64,000 bases of DNA from Corynebacterium aquatimens (GCF_030408395.1 NZ_CP046980.1:186001-250000); one strand, 5' to 3'; shown: positions 33,447 through 42,951, counted from the stretch's first letter. Translations and numbers: made by a program. The notes: generated by a model not told the origin, from the sequence alone.

Positions 33447-36320
33447 GTGGCAGGCAATACCGGATCGAAGACCCTTGTCATCGTGGAGTCCGCGACGAAG
33501 GCAAAGAAGATCCAGAACTACCTGGGCAGCGACTACGTCGTCGAGGCCTCCGTGGGGCACATCCGCGACCTTCCCGGCCGCGCAGCTGACATCCCAGCCA
33601 AGTACAAGAAGGAGCCCTGGGCAAAACTTGGCGTCAACCCCGAAGACGGGTTCGCCCCGATCTACGTGGTCGGACCGGACCGCAAGAAAAAGGTCAGTGA
33701 GCTCAAGGCGAAGCTGAAGGACTCCGACAAGCTGTTGCTCGCGACAGACCCGGACCGCGAGGGGGAGGCCATTGCCTGGCACCTGCTGGAAGTTCTGAAA
33801 CCCAAAGTCCCGGTCGAGCGCATGGTGTTCAACGAGATCACCGAAGCGGCCATCAAGGAGGCGGCCGCCAACACGCGCGAGCTGGACATGGACTTAGTCG
33901 ACGCCCAGGAAACCCGCCGTATCTTAGACCGCCTCTACGGCTACGAGGTTTCCCCGGTTCTGTGGAAGAAGGTCATGCCCCGCCTGTCCGCGGGCCGCGT
34001 GCAGTCCGTGGCCACCCGCGTCATCGTCGAGCGTGAGCGCGAGCGCATGGCCTTCATCTCTGCCGAATACTGGGATCTGGCAGCACAGTTGCTGCCCCCG
34101 GATGGGAAAGGCGAGGGCAACGACACGTTCGACGCGAAGCTCTCTACCGTCGACGGCGCGCGCATTGCCCAGGGCCGCGACTTTGATGACCGGGGCAACC
34201 TCAAACAACCGCGCGGCGAAGGCCGCGTGGTTGTCGTCGATAAGCAACGTGCTGAAGCTTTAGCCGATGGCCTCATTGATGCGGAAATGCGCGTGTCCAA
34301 CGTTGAGGAAAAGCCGTACAAGCGCGGACCGTTCGCGCCGTTTATGACCTCCACGCTGCAACAGGCGGCGGGTGCGCGGCTGCACTTCACGTCGGCGCGC
34401 ACGATGCGAATTGCGCAGCGCCTCTACGAAAACGGGCACATCACGTACATGCGTACGGACTCGACGAGCTTGTCCGCCCAAGGTATTTCCGCTGCACGGT
34501 CCGCGGCGACCGAGCTGTACGGCCCCGAGTATGTGGCCGCCGCCCCGCGCCGATACGACCGCAAGGTGAAAAACTCCCAAGAGGCGCACGAGGCCATCCG
34601 CCCGGCCGGTGAGCGCTTTGCCACCCCCGGTGAGCTGGCAAATTCGCTGGACGCGGAGGAGTTCAAGCTCTACGAGCTGATTTGGCAGCGCACCGTCGCC
34701 TCTCAGATGCAGGACAAGCGCGGCACCACGATGGTGGTCACCCTCGCCGCTACCTCCACGGGTGGCGCAGACGTTGAGTTTGAAGCCCGCGGAAGCTCCG
34801 TGACCTTCCCAGGCTGGGAGCGCGCGTATTCCGACACCGCCGAGGCTAAGGCCAACCAGCTTCCGCAGCTGTCCACGGGAGACACCGTGACGGCCAAAGA
34901 AGTCACGGCCGAGGGCCACTCCACCAAGCCGCCGGCCCGCTACACCGAGGCCTCCTTGGTCAAAAAGATGGAAGAACTGGGGATTGGCCGCCCATCGACG
35001 TACGCGTCGATCATTAAGACAATCCAGGACCGCGGCTACGTGGTCACCCGCGGCAACGCGCTCGTGCCCACCTGGGTGGCGTTTTCCGTCGTGGGGCTCA
35101 TGGAGCAAGGCTTTGAAGCACTCGTGGACTACGAGTTCACCTCGTCGATGGAGGACGAGCTCGATGAAATCGCCAGCGGCAACGAGGACCGCACCGCGTG
35201 GCTCACCGGCTTCTACTTCGGCGATGACAACGCGTCCGACACGATCGCCGAAGCCGTCGCGCGTCACGGTGGACTCAAGCACATCATCGACAACAACCTT
35301 GAAGCGATCGACGCCCGCGCGGTGAACTCGCTCGAGCTGTTCCGCGATGACCAGGATCGCCCCATCTACGTGCGCGTCGGCCGCTACGGTTCCTACATCG
35401 AGCGCCAGGTCGGCGTCACCGACGAGGGCGAGCCCGAATACCAACGCGCCAACCTCCCCGAGGCCACTACGCCCGACGAAGTCACACTGGAGATGGCCGA
35501 AAAGCTCTTCGCCACCCCGGCGTCCGGCCGCGAGCTGGGCACCAACCCCGCCTCGGGCCGCACCGTCGTCGCGCGCGAGGGCCGCTTCGGCCCCTACGTC
35601 ACCGAGCTCGTACGCGACGATGAGCGCGCCACCGCCGAGGCCTCCGCCCTCGAAGTCATTGCCCAAGAGCGCGCGGCAGAAGACGCCCAGCGCGCGGCAG
35701 AGGGCAAGCGCGCCAAGAACTGGGAGACCAAAACCGCCACCGCGGCGAAGGAAAAGCGCATTGAGCAGCTTATCGACGAGCAACTCAAGCCCGCCACGGC
35801 CTCCCTCTTCGCGTCCATGGAGCCATCCAGCGTGACCTTAGAAGAAGCGCTCAAGCTGCTCAGCCTGCCCCGCGAAGTGGGTGTGGACCCCGCCGACGGC
35901 GAAGTGATCACCGCTCAGAACGGCCGCTACGGCCCATACCTGAAGAAGGGCAGCGACTCGCGCTCCTTGAGCAGCGAAGAACAGATCTTTGACATTACCC
36001 TTGAGGAGGCCCGCCGCATCTACGCGGAACCGAAGCGCCGCGGCCGCGCCGCCGCGAAGCCGCCGTTGAAGATGCTCGGTGACAACGACGTCTCCGGCAA
36101 ACCCATGAGCATCAAGGAAGGCCGCTTCGGCGCCTACGTCACCGACGGTGAGACCAACGCGTCGCTCCAACGCGGCGACACCCCCGAAACCATGACCGAC
36201 GCCCGCGCCAACGAGCTCCTCTCAGCCCGCCGCGCCCGCGAAGCCGAATCCGGCGGCAAAACCGCCGCCGCCAAGCCAAAGCGGACCACAAAACGCGTCG
36301 TCAAGGCCAAAAAGAAGTAG
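33447..36320 (+). CDS. topA: DNA topoisomerase I
   Basis: 957 residues. Type IA topoisomerase relaxing negative supercoils. TOPRIM domain (about 9-125) with LVIVESATKAKKIQNYLG and LLATDPDREGEAIAWHL (DxD-type metal site). The catalytic tyrosine is in HITYMRTDSTSLS (about residue 335). Then come domains II-IV, and from about residue 600 several actinobacterial C-terminal repeats (GRYGSYIERQ, GRFGPYVTEL, GRYGPYLKKG, GRFGAYVTDG). The tail is Lys-rich (VKAKKK). GTG start behind AAGGAG. Carries two GCTTATCGACG copies on opposite strands (34235, 35768). Confidence 0.97.
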   Translation: MAGNTGSKTLVIVESATKAKKIQNYLGSDYVVEASVGHIRDLPGRAADIPAKYKKEPWAKLGVNPEDGFAPIYVVGPDRKKKVSELKAKLKDSDKLLLATDPDREGEAIAWHLLEVLKPKVPVERMVFNEITEAAIKEAAANTRELDMDLVDAQETRRILDRLYGYEVSPVLWKKVMPRLSAGRVQSVATRVIVERERERMAFISAEYWDLAAQLLPPDGKGEGNDTFDAKLSTVDGARIAQGRDFDDRGNLKQPRGEGRVVVVDKQRAEALADGLIDAEMRVSNVEEKPYKRGPFAPFMTSTLQQAAGARLHFTSARTMRIAQRLYENGHITYMRTDSTSLSAQGISAARSAATELYGPEYVAAAPRRYDRKVKNSQEAHEAIRPAGERFATPGELANSLDAEEFKLYELIWQRTVASQMQDKRGTTMVVTLAATSTGGADVEFEARGSSVTFPGWERAYSDTAEAKANQLPQLSTGDTVTAKEVTAEGHSTKPPARYTEASLVKKMEELGIGRPSTYASIIKTIQDRGYVVTRGNALVPTWVAFSVVGLMEQGFEALVDYEFTSSMEDELDEIASGNEDRTAWLTGFYFGDDNASDTIAEAVARHGGLKHIIDNNLEAIDARAVNSLELFRDDQDRPIYVRVGRYGSYIERQVGVTDEGEPEYQRANLPEATTPDEVTLEMAEKLFATPASGRELGTNPASGRTVVAREGRFGPYVTELVRDDERATAEASALEVIAQERAAEDAQRAAEGKRAKNWETKTATAAKEKRIEQLIDEQLKPATASLFASMEPSSVTLEEALKLLSLPREVGVDPADGEVITAQNGRYGPYLKKGSDSRSLSSEEQIFDITLEEARRIYAEPKRRGRAAAKPPLKMLGDNDVSGKPMSIKEGRFGAYVTDGETNASLQRGDTPETMTDARANELLSARRAREAESGGKTAAAKPKRTTKRVVKAKKK

Positions 36321-36340
36321 CCCCGGCGCGCGGCCCACGG

Positions 36341-36429
36341 GTCGATCCTGAATTTGTTGACACCTCGCGCGACCCCGGCCGTGGAAAACCCCAGGTCGCG
36401 GTGGGCTGAGGTGGGTTCAGGTGTCAGGA
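36341..36429. repeat. palindromic intergenic element C
   Basis: Left arm CGATCCTGA, a 9-nt bulge, then CACCT, against right arm AGGTGTCAGGATCG. The inner stem is CGCGACC/GGTCGCG. On the minus strand the core reads GCGACCTGGGGTTTTC, matching element B (GCGACCTGCGGTTTTA). It lies in the convergent gap between topA and cyaB. Confidence 0.55.
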
Positions 36430-36450
36430 TCGTCAGGACTGTCGGGCTCG

Positions 36451-37977
36451 CTAGTGCTTATCGGCCATGGTGGGCCGCACGGGGCGCGCGAGTTGGGTCA
36501 TTTTGAACCGGCCGCGCAGCTCGATGGACTTCATGCGGGTCCACCGCTCTTGTTCCTCCTTGTCGGCGCGTTCCAGCGTGGACGTGTTGGTGAGCACGCG
36601 GCCCGGGGTGTCCTTGGCCAGATCGGTTAGGCGGGAGGCGGTGTTCACGGCGTCCCCAATGACCGTGTATTCAAAGCGATCCTCGCCGCCGATGTGGCCA
36701 GCAACGACTTGGCCAGCGGCGACGCCGATGCCCGCGTCAAGCTCGAGGCCACGCAACTCCTGGCGCAGCTCCCTCGCACATGCCAGGGCGCGGGTGGCGT
36801 AATCCTCCAAGCTCAGAGGCGCGTTGAAAACAGCTAGTGCCGCATCACCTTCGAACTTGTTAATCACACCGGAATTACGGTGGACCACGCTGACCACGAT
36901 CTCAAAGAATTCATTGAGGGCCTCAACGACTTCCTTTGGTGAACGCTCAACCGCCAGCCCCGTCGAGCCCATGACGTCAACGAAGACCACGCCGACCTCG
37001 CGGAGCTCGCCGCCGAGTTCCGGCTTGTCCTCAAGCGCTTTCGCAGCGACCTCCGAACCCACGTAGCGGCCGAAGATGTCGTGCAGGCGCTGTCGTTCGC
37101 CCAACCCACGGATCATCTCATTGAACCCGGCCTGGAGAACGCCCAGCTCAGAGCCGTCATAGATGTCCACCTGCGTGTCGGTTTCGCCTTTGCGCACCCG
37201 GTTGATCGCGTCTTGGAGGTCCATGATCGGGTCCACCACGCTCATTACGGTAAACGCAGTGCCCGCGAAGCCGGTGATCAACGCGGTGAACGCCAGCGCG
37301 GAAATCGCCGGCATCAGCTCACCAGGGTTGTTGCGGAAGAAGCCGTTGTACTGCGCCACGAGGAGCAAGAGGATGCCCACGAGCGGCAGCGCCGACGTCA
37401 TCACCCACGTCAAGTACATGCGCTGGCGCACCGGCGGTTCCAGTCCGCCTTCATCGGCGTCGCTCCCCAACACGCTCGAAGAGATCGGGCGCATCAAACG
37501 CTCCGCCTGAACATAGGTGAGCAGCATGCTCATCAGGCCCGCCATCGTCGACGCGATGCCCACCACCACGGCCAACCGCGGGCTTTCGCGCCCGGACGCC
37601 GCTGTCGCGATCAGGATGCCCACCAGCCACACAACACCAACGACGAGCGTCTGCAGCACCGGGATCCGCAAAATGAGGCGCCGCACCGTCGAGCGTTTAT
37701 AACGCTGCGGGTTGCGCTGCCAGTACAACACCGGTCTGAACAGGGCGAACGACACCAGTCCGCCGAGCACCACGGCCACGAAGAGGTAGATGATCCCCAC
37801 CTCAGACACGCCGACCGCGACGTCGCCCAGCAGGCTCGCCTCCGGCATCGGGATGAGGAAGCGCACGTAGTACATGATCGCCACGGCACCCACGACGTTG
37901 GTGAACAAAAGAACCGCTGCGTAGAGCGGCCATGGCGTCGACCACAGCCATCTCAGATCACGCAGGAATTTATTCAC
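36451..37977 (-). CDS. cyaB: membrane class III adenylate cyclase
   Basis: 508 residues. Six helices in the N-terminal half (about 15-250), a HAMP domain (about 245-300) and a class III cyclase domain (about 325-500). Metal-binding VVFVDVMGSTGLAV, and the Lys of NKFEGDAALAVF favours ATP. Corynebacteria have a single such cyclase (CyaB) next to topA; it supplies cAMP to GlxR, encoded 16 kb away in this window. Its upstream region contains three 33-bp hairpin-bearing repeats. Confidence 0.94.
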   Translation of the reverse strand: MNKFLRDLRWLWSTPWPLYAAVLLFTNVVGAVAIMYYVRFLIPMPEASLLGDVAVGVSEVGIIYLFVAVVLGGLVSFALFRPVLYWQRNPQRYKRSTVRRLILRIPVLQTLVVGVVWLVGILIATAASGRESPRLAVVVGIASTMAGLMSMLLTYVQAERLMRPISSSVLGSDADEGGLEPPVRQRMYLTWVMTSALPLVGILLLLVAQYNGFFRNNPGELMPAISALAFTALITGFAGTAFTVMSVVDPIMDLQDAINRVRKGETDTQVDIYDGSELGVLQAGFNEMIRGLGERQRLHDIFGRYVGSEVAAKALEDKPELGGELREVGVVFVDVMGSTGLAVERSPKEVVEALNEFFEIVVSVVHRNSGVINKFEGDAALAVFNAPLSLEDYATRALACARELRQELRGLELDAGIGVAAGQVVAGHIGGEDRFEYTVIGDAVNTASRLTDLAKDTPGRVLTNTSTLERADKEEQERWTRMKSIELRGRFKMTQLARPVRPTMADKH

Positions 37978-38003
37978 GCTTTAATACTCTAGTCCTCCTC
38001 TAC

Positions 38004-38098
38004 GCGGGCACAGCCGCGTAGAGAAAAAACCCATTAGCGGGCACAGCCGCGTAGAGAAAAAACCCATTAGCGGGCACGACCGTGTAAAGAAAAACCCC
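38004..38098. repeat. 33-bp tandem repeat x3 with internal hairpin
   Basis: Copies start at 38004, 38037 and 38070. The first two are identical over GCGGGCACAGCCGCGTAGAG plus AAAAAACCCATTA; the third has diverged. CTCTACGCGG (ending at the first copy) pairs with CCGCGTAGAG around a GCACAG loop. Lies between the end of the DyP gene and the start of cyaB, both on the minus strand. Read on that strand, hairpin plus TTTTTT could terminate transcription. Confidence 0.75.
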
Positions 38099-38102
38099 AC
38101 AC

Positions 38103-39344
38103 CTATTCGTCGAAAAGCGAACCGCCCCACACTTCGCCCTCCCGGGTGCCGCGGGGGACGGCGAAGACGGCAGAGCCGATGTGCGTGATCCAATCGTTGA
38201 GCCGGTCGGAGGCATCGAGCCGTTCCTGGATCACGTTGAACTGCTTCAGCGGGTCCTTCTGGAAACACACGAAGATCTGCCCGCTTTCCGACGACTCCTC
38301 CCCCGCACGCACCGGCATGACGTAGTTGTACGGCCGCCGGAAGATGCGGGCCTGCATCTCGGGTGTATCAGGCTTGTCGGAGCGCGCTTTCGCCAACGCC
38401 ATGTGGGAGTTCGGGTCGATCACCGGCAGGCCGTAGTGGTCACGGGTGGCGAAGTCAGGTTCGTCGAACTCATCCGTGCCGGTCAGCGGCGCGCCGGAAT
38501 CCAGCTTCCGCCCGATCACGGCCTCACGCGACGGCCGGTCGAGGATGTCCCAGGTGTCCAGGTGCATCTCAATGCGCCGCACCACCATCGCGGTGCCGCC
38601 GCGCAGCCACTCTGGCCCGTTATCAATCCAGACAACGTCGCCAAAATCCGCGACCCCCGGGTTGCCGGTCCCGTCGAGTTGCCCGAAGTGGTTGCGCATC
38701 GTGTAGCCGGATGGAATAGCGCCGTGCGCGTGCAAAAACCCATCCTGGGTCCACCGCGGAGCCACGTAGGTCCGCCCGGCGGCGGTGAGGAATCGTGCGG
38801 CGTGCGCCACCATCATCGGGTCGTCGGCGCAGATTTGGAGGGCGAGGTCGCCGCCCGACCATTCGTCGTCAAGCTTGTCGCGCGAATACTTCGGCAGGGG
38901 GGCAAGCCACTCGGGCGCCTGGTCGCTCATACCCAGCTTCTCAAACAGTCCCGGCCCGTACCCCACGGTGATCGTGAGGTTCGCGGTCACCGTGTCAAGC
39001 TCCCGCGCGAGGTCAGCGCGCGGCGCGACACCGCTGCACAGCCGCCGCGCGTCCTCTGTCCACACGCGCATTAGCCGCGCCACATCACGCCGCGTCTCCC
39101 TGTCTTTGCGCAGGTCAAACGCCACCATCTTCAAAAATGAGGGGTGCGGCGTGGCAATGCCCGCCTGATGCTCGCCGTCAAAATCAACGCGGGAGTCTTG
39201 GAGCAATTCGCTTCTCGACGGCCCCCCTTCCGCCCCCGAATCCTCCCTCGCGCAGCCGGCCGCCCCCGCGAGACCGGCGCCAGCTACTCCGGCTGCTGCG
39301 CTTCCCGCGAGGAACGTTCGGCGTGAAACTGGTCTATCCGTCAT
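38103..39344 (-). CDS. Dyp-type haem peroxidase, Tat-exported
   Basis: 413 residues. Twin-arginine signal SRRTFLAGSAAAGVAGAGLAGAAGC with a lipobox-like Cys. DyP hallmarks are FGQLDGTGNP (GxxDG with catalytic Asp, about residue 210), the haem-ligand His in MHLDTWD (about 265) and NYVMPVR. Extracytoplasmic peroxidase of the EfeB/DyP class. Overlaps the upstream copper-chaperone gene by 11 bp, so expression is coupled. GCTTTTCGACG and GCTTCTCGACG copies lie at the two ends of the gene. Confidence 0.93.
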   Translation of the reverse strand: MTDRPVSRRTFLAGSAAAGVAGAGLAGAAGCAREDSGAEGGPSRSELLQDSRVDFDGEHQAGIATPHPSFLKMVAFDLRKDRETRRDVARLMRVWTEDARRLCSGVAPRADLARELDTVTANLTITVGYGPGLFEKLGMSDQAPEWLAPLPKYSRDKLDDEWSGGDLALQICADDPMMVAHAARFLTAAGRTYVAPRWTQDGFLHAHGAIPSGYTMRNHFGQLDGTGNPGVADFGDVVWIDNGPEWLRGGTAMVVRRIEMHLDTWDILDRPSREAVIGRKLDSGAPLTGTDEFDEPDFATRDHYGLPVIDPNSHMALAKARSDKPDTPEMQARIFRRPYNYVMPVRAGEESSESGQIFVCFQKDPLKQFNVIQERLDASDRLNDWITHIGSAVFAVPRGTREGEVWGGSLFDE

Positions 39345-39951
39345 ACTCTTCCTTGCCCGCAGGCTGTTCCTGCACGGGCACGTCGGTGGTCAATTCGGAG
39401 CCGTCTTCGCACTTCACGGTGACGGTGACCTGGTCGCCGGCAGCGACTTCACCCGGCAGGTCAAGCGCCATCAGGTGGTCGCCGCCAGGCACCAGCTTGG
39501 CCGTGCCACCCGGCTCGATGGTCAACGACTCCTTCTTCTGCATCTTGCCATCCACAACCTCGTGGATTTCAAAGCGGGCGCCTTCTAAAGAGATAGACGT
39601 CCATTCCGTCACCGTGACGGCCGTGTCGCCTGCGTTCTTGAGCTCGCCAAAGCAGGCGGTCATGCCGGCGCTGCCGTGGTCCATTCCCTCGTGGTCCATC
39701 CCCTCATGGTCCATTCCCTCGTGCGCCGCTGCATCATCGGCGGGCTTCGCCTTGCAGTACCCATCGACCAACACCAGGTGCGCGGCTTGGCCTTCCACGG
39801 CGTCGGTCGTCGCGCTTTCGGAAGCAGCCTCGGCTGCCGTGGTGGTCTGGCCCTGGGAGGAGCTCATGTTCGTTTCGGACGAATTGGTGCATCCCGTGAT
39901 CGCCACGGCGGTTGCGGCGCACAGTGCGAAAGCGGTGATGGTCTTTTTCAT
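39334..39951 (-). CDS. PCu(A)C-type copper chaperone lipoprotein
   Basis: 205 residues. Lipoprotein signal ending AITGC (about 17-21). A Ser/Thr/Ala linker, then three perfect HEGMD repeats plus HGSAGM (about 90-108), a Met/His-rich stretch likely to bind copper. The PCu(A)C fold follows, with H-E-V-V-D-G-K-M and PGGDHLMALDL (HxnMxnHxM pattern). The cysteines flanking the repeats may be structural. Likely hands Cu(I) to cupro-oxidases at the cell surface. ATG 39951 behind AGGAGACCCC; an upstream in-frame ATG is less likely. Operon with the DyP peroxidase. Confidence 0.88.
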   Translation of the reverse strand: MKKTITAFALCAATAVAITGCTNSSETNMSSSQGQTTTAAEAASESATTDAVEGQAAHLVLVDGYCKAKPADDAAAHEGMDHEGMDHEGMDHGSAGMTACFGELKNAGDTAVTVTEWTSISLEGARFEIHEVVDGKMQKKESLTIEPGGTAKLVPGGDHLMALDLPGEVAAGDQVTVTVKCEDGSELTTDVPVQEQPAGKEEYDG

Positions 39952-40075
39952 AGGGGTCTCCTTTGTCTGCGAAGAACGTTTCATCCCGGTTGAGTGTCCT
40001 GCCGGTTATCAGATTTAGTCGCGCACATCTGAAGGATAGTTCCCGGCCGGACAGGTGCTCGACCCCCGGATTCGG

Positions 40076-41524
40076 TCAGTCTCCGCCGCCGTCGCCGCCG
40101 TCGCCACCGTCACCGCCATCTCCGCCACCGTCAGATCCGCCGTCGCCGTCGAAGCCGGAGGAGAAGCTCGAATCAAATCCTGCACCGATCGTGTCCGGGT
40201 CCCCAACGTGGGAAAACTCGTACTCGCCGGCGAAGAAACCGACGCCCACGCTCTGGCCGTTGTCGCCGGTCTCACCGGGAGGGTACACCACGACGGTGTT
40301 CCCGCCGCTAGTCGTCGAGTCCCCGTTGCTCTCGGGCCGCCCGTGGAGCATGTAGTCATACATGACGTGGGAGTTAATGATCTTCCACCGCACCAGCGAT
40401 GCGTACGTTACGGGGCCGGTGTGCACCCAAATCGGGTCGCCGATACTGGGCGCCGGCAGGGCGTAGACCAGCGGGCGCGCGTCCTCATCTTGTTGCGAGG
40501 TCCACGCGATCGTGTTCGCCAGCGTGCGGCACAGCGCGTTCTGCCGTGCCGCCAATTCGTCGAAACACGGCTGGAAATCCGGCGCCCCCACGCGCGCCGC
40601 AAGTTGCGTGAGTTCCGCATCGATGGCTTCGGCTTCGCCGCGCATCTGCTGTTCGTGCAGTGTCCGCTGCATGTAGTACACGTCGGCCTGCAGTCGGTCG
40701 AGGTCAGCGCGTTGCGAGGCGGGGAGGCCGCGTCGGACACCGAGTTCTTTTTCCAGGTTGTGCCCCGCGTTGATCATCATTGTTAGCGCATCGTGCGCGC
40801 GGAAAATCGCGTCCTGCTCGCCTTGCGTGAAGCGACCCTTCGGCGCAATGTGCCGCGCCGCTGGCAGCGCCATCATCACTTCCTGTTCGAGGCGCTGGAA
40901 ATCGCGTTCCAGCTGGTCCGCCCCGCCGAGTTCACTAAGTTGCGGGAGCACAAGCCTGCTTTTCGACGCCCCCTCCCGCGCAGCTCCCTCCAACCGATCA
41001 AGGTCTGCTAGCTCCGTTTTCGCCAGGCGCGCGACGTAGCGGCGGCGGAAGAACCGGTTACGTGCGCGTTTGAGCCACCGGGGATTCACCAGGGCATAAA
41101 GAAAGAGCCACAAGAACGGACCGACTATAAGAAGAAGTAATAGCGAACCAAGATCTATCTTCCACTCGTCCCCCGCGAGCCACACCACGGCTACAAACAA
41201 CCCCGTGGCCACTACTATTGCGAGGTCGATCTGGTCCGAGTGCGCGTGAACTTGAGGGTTGAAAAACGCACGCCGCTTATCGACGAACGTCACACCCCCC
41301 GTCGCCTCCATCGCCGTGGTTGCATCAGGTGACGTGGCTTCCCTAGTCCGCGCATCGTGCTGGGCGGCTGCTGCCCTGGATTCTTCTTCCCGTAGTTCAG
41401 CAGGGGTTTTCAACACCGATCTGTCCGGCCTGCCGACGTCTAGGCGCCTCAGTTCCTGTCGCCCCTGCGGAGCTGGCGCTGCACCGCCGGTGTGAGCGTC
41501 TGAGTAGGGATCAGTCTCCGCCAT
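40076..41524 (-). CDS. membrane protein with Asp/Gly-repeat tail (unknown)
   Basis: 482 residues. The cytoplasmic N-terminus (1-105) is rich in Ala/Arg. Two close helices (about 108-125 and 130-155) follow, then a long helical, coiled-coil-like region (about 175-340). The C-terminus (about 380-482) contains GGNTVVVYPPGET and ends in an SDGGGDGGDGGDGGDGG tail encoded by trinucleotide-rich DNA. Family not recognised. Such acidic glycine tails occur on surface or membrane-associated proteins. GGAGGTG precedes ATG 41524. Two copies of the recurrent 11-mer lie inside. Confidence 0.6.
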   Translation of the reverse strand: MAETDPYSDAHTGGAAPAPQGRQELRRLDVGRPDRSVLKTPAELREEESRAAAAQHDARTREATSPDATTAMEATGGVTFVDKRRAFFNPQVHAHSDQIDLAIVVATGLFVAVVWLAGDEWKIDLGSLLLLLIVGPFLWLFLYALVNPRWLKRARNRFFRRRYVARLAKTELADLDRLEGAAREGASKSRLVLPQLSELGGADQLERDFQRLEQEVMMALPAARHIAPKGRFTQGEQDAIFRAHDALTMMINAGHNLEKELGVRRGLPASQRADLDRLQADVYYMQRTLHEQQMRGEAEAIDAELTQLAARVGAPDFQPCFDELAARQNALCRTLANTIAWTSQQDEDARPLVYALPAPSIGDPIWVHTGPVTYASLVRWKIINSHVMYDYMLHGRPESNGDSTTSGGNTVVVYPPGETGDNGQSVGVGFFAGEYEFSHVGDPDTIGAGFDSSFSSGFDGDGGSDGGGDGGDGGDGGDGGGD

Positions 41525-41618
41525 GGCTGGCACCTCCGTGTTTTTAATAATTCCCAGCTTGTAGCGCCCACAATAGTGCGCCACCCCGACACCGGCAGTC
41601 GGTGTCGGATTCGGGACG

Positions 41619-41624
41619 TAGAGT
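41619..41624 (+). promoter_or_regulatory. -10 box of holB
   Basis: TAGAGT 7 nt before ATG 41632; leaderless arrangement. Confidence 0.45.
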
Positions 41625-41631
41625 AAGTGCC

Positions 41632-42888
41632 ATGCCAGCCGCGCCACCTACTGCCCAGCCCGCCACGCCCACCCCGGCACCCGATTCCGCTCCGCGCTCC
41701 GTGACCGCGCGGTTGGCGGATATGCCCAGCGTGCGCGCGGTCGTCCTCGATGCCGCGGCGGCCGCGCGGGGTGCCGCGGGCTCGGATGAACGTTCCATGA
41801 CCCATTCGTGGCTGTTCACAGGCCCGCCGGGTGCGGGGCGCTCGGTCACCGCGAAGGCGTTTGCCGCCGCACTGGTGTGCACAGACCCTGATGAGATCGG
41901 TTGCGGCCGCTGCCAGAACTGCCTCGATGTCTTCGCTGATCGCCACACGGACGTGGTGCACATCGTGCCCAAAGAGTTGGTAATTCACACGGAGGAGGTG
42001 CGCCGAATCATCGCGCAGGCGTCACGCTTGCCGACGATCTCAGCGTGGCGCGTCATCATCATCGACGATGCCGATCGGTTCTCCCAACCTGCGGCCGATG
42101 CATTCCTCAAGACGGTAGAGGAGCCGCCCGCATCCACGGTGATCATCATGTGTGCACCGTCGACGGATCCGGAGGATTTTTCCGTCACGCTGCGTTCCCG
42201 GTGCAGGCATGTGTACATTCCCGCCCCGTCGAAAAGCGAAATTGTGCGTCTTTTGATGGCTGAGGGGGCCAGCGAGTCCGATGCGCAGCTGGCCGCCGCG
42301 ACGTCGCTGCGGCACGTGGGCCGCGCGCGGCGTCTGATCCGTGACCCGGGTGCGCAGCAGCGCCGCGCCGCCGCGATTAACCTCGCTGAACTGGTGTTTG
42401 AGGGTGACCAGGCTTTCAAGGCCGTCGCGAGTTTCGTGGCCAACGCGGAAAAGGTAGCCAAGACGGATTATGGGGAATCGGATGCCGCGGAGCTCGATCG
42501 CTTAGCAACGTCCCTCGGCGTCGGCGCGAAAGGCAAGGGCGCCGCCCAGGCACTGTCGGGCGCGGCCGCTGCCATCAAGGAATTAGAGAAGAAACAAAAG
42601 GCCCGCGGCACCCGCCGTACCCGCGACATCCTCGACATGGCCCTGGTCGACCTCGCCGCGCTGTACCGGGACGCAATGATGATCAGCTCGGGCGCCCGCG
42701 TCGAACTGAACCACCCCGACTTCGAGCCGCTGTCCCGCGAGCTCGCCGACCGCGTGGGCCTCAGCGGCCTCACGGCCTGCCAAGACGCCATCGCGATCTG
42801 CCGCGAGCACCTCGACCAGTCCGTCCTTCCCCCGGTGGCCTTCAACGGCCTGATCGGCCGGCTGCGCATCGCCTGCAACGCTCACTGA
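41632..42888 (+). CDS. holB: DNA polymerase III delta' subunit
   Basis: 418 residues. AAA+ clamp-loader subunit: Walker-A region LFTGPPGAGRSVTAKAF (about 54-70, GPPGAGRS lacks the canonical Lys, as expected for delta'), zinc-binding cysteines in CTDPDEIGCGRCQNC, IIIDDADRFSQPAADAFLKTVEEPP (Walker B region and sensor 1 loop), and the C-terminal collar domain. The frame extends 10 codons upstream, but the -10 box 7 nt before ATG 41632 supports that start. tRNA-Thr lies 63 bp downstream, as in related genomes. Confidence 0.93.
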   Translation: MPAAPPTAQPATPTPAPDSAPRSVTARLADMPSVRAVVLDAAAAARGAAGSDERSMTHSWLFTGPPGAGRSVTAKAFAAALVCTDPDEIGCGRCQNCLDVFADRHTDVVHIVPKELVIHTEEVRRIIAQASRLPTISAWRVIIIDDADRFSQPAADAFLKTVEEPPASTVIIMCAPSTDPEDFSVTLRSRCRHVYIPAPSKSEIVRLLMAEGASESDAQLAAATSLRHVGRARRLIRDPGAQQRRAAAINLAELVFEGDQAFKAVASFVANAEKVAKTDYGESDAAELDRLATSLGVGAKGKGAAQALSGAAAAIKELEKKQKARGTRRTRDILDMALVDLAALYRDAMMISSGARVELNHPDFEPLSRELADRVGLSGLTACQDAIAICREHLDQSVLPPVAFNGLIGRLRIACNAH

Positions 42889-42951
42889 GCCCCCGATTTC
42901 GCGATCGCGGCGGGCGTCGGTTATGCTTTTCCCCTGGCGGATCTCCGCCGC

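Noticed and set aside
34260..35783. 507-codon open frame on the strand opposite topA
   Set aside because: It is a shadow of the high-GC topA coding sequence; composition is Gly/Arg/Val-rich with no domain, and topA is clearly the real gene.
37981..38268. Open frames reading through the 33-bp repeats into the DyP gene
   Set aside because: The DyP protein already ends with a normal C-terminus at 38103, and the repeats read open in several frames because their length is a multiple of three.
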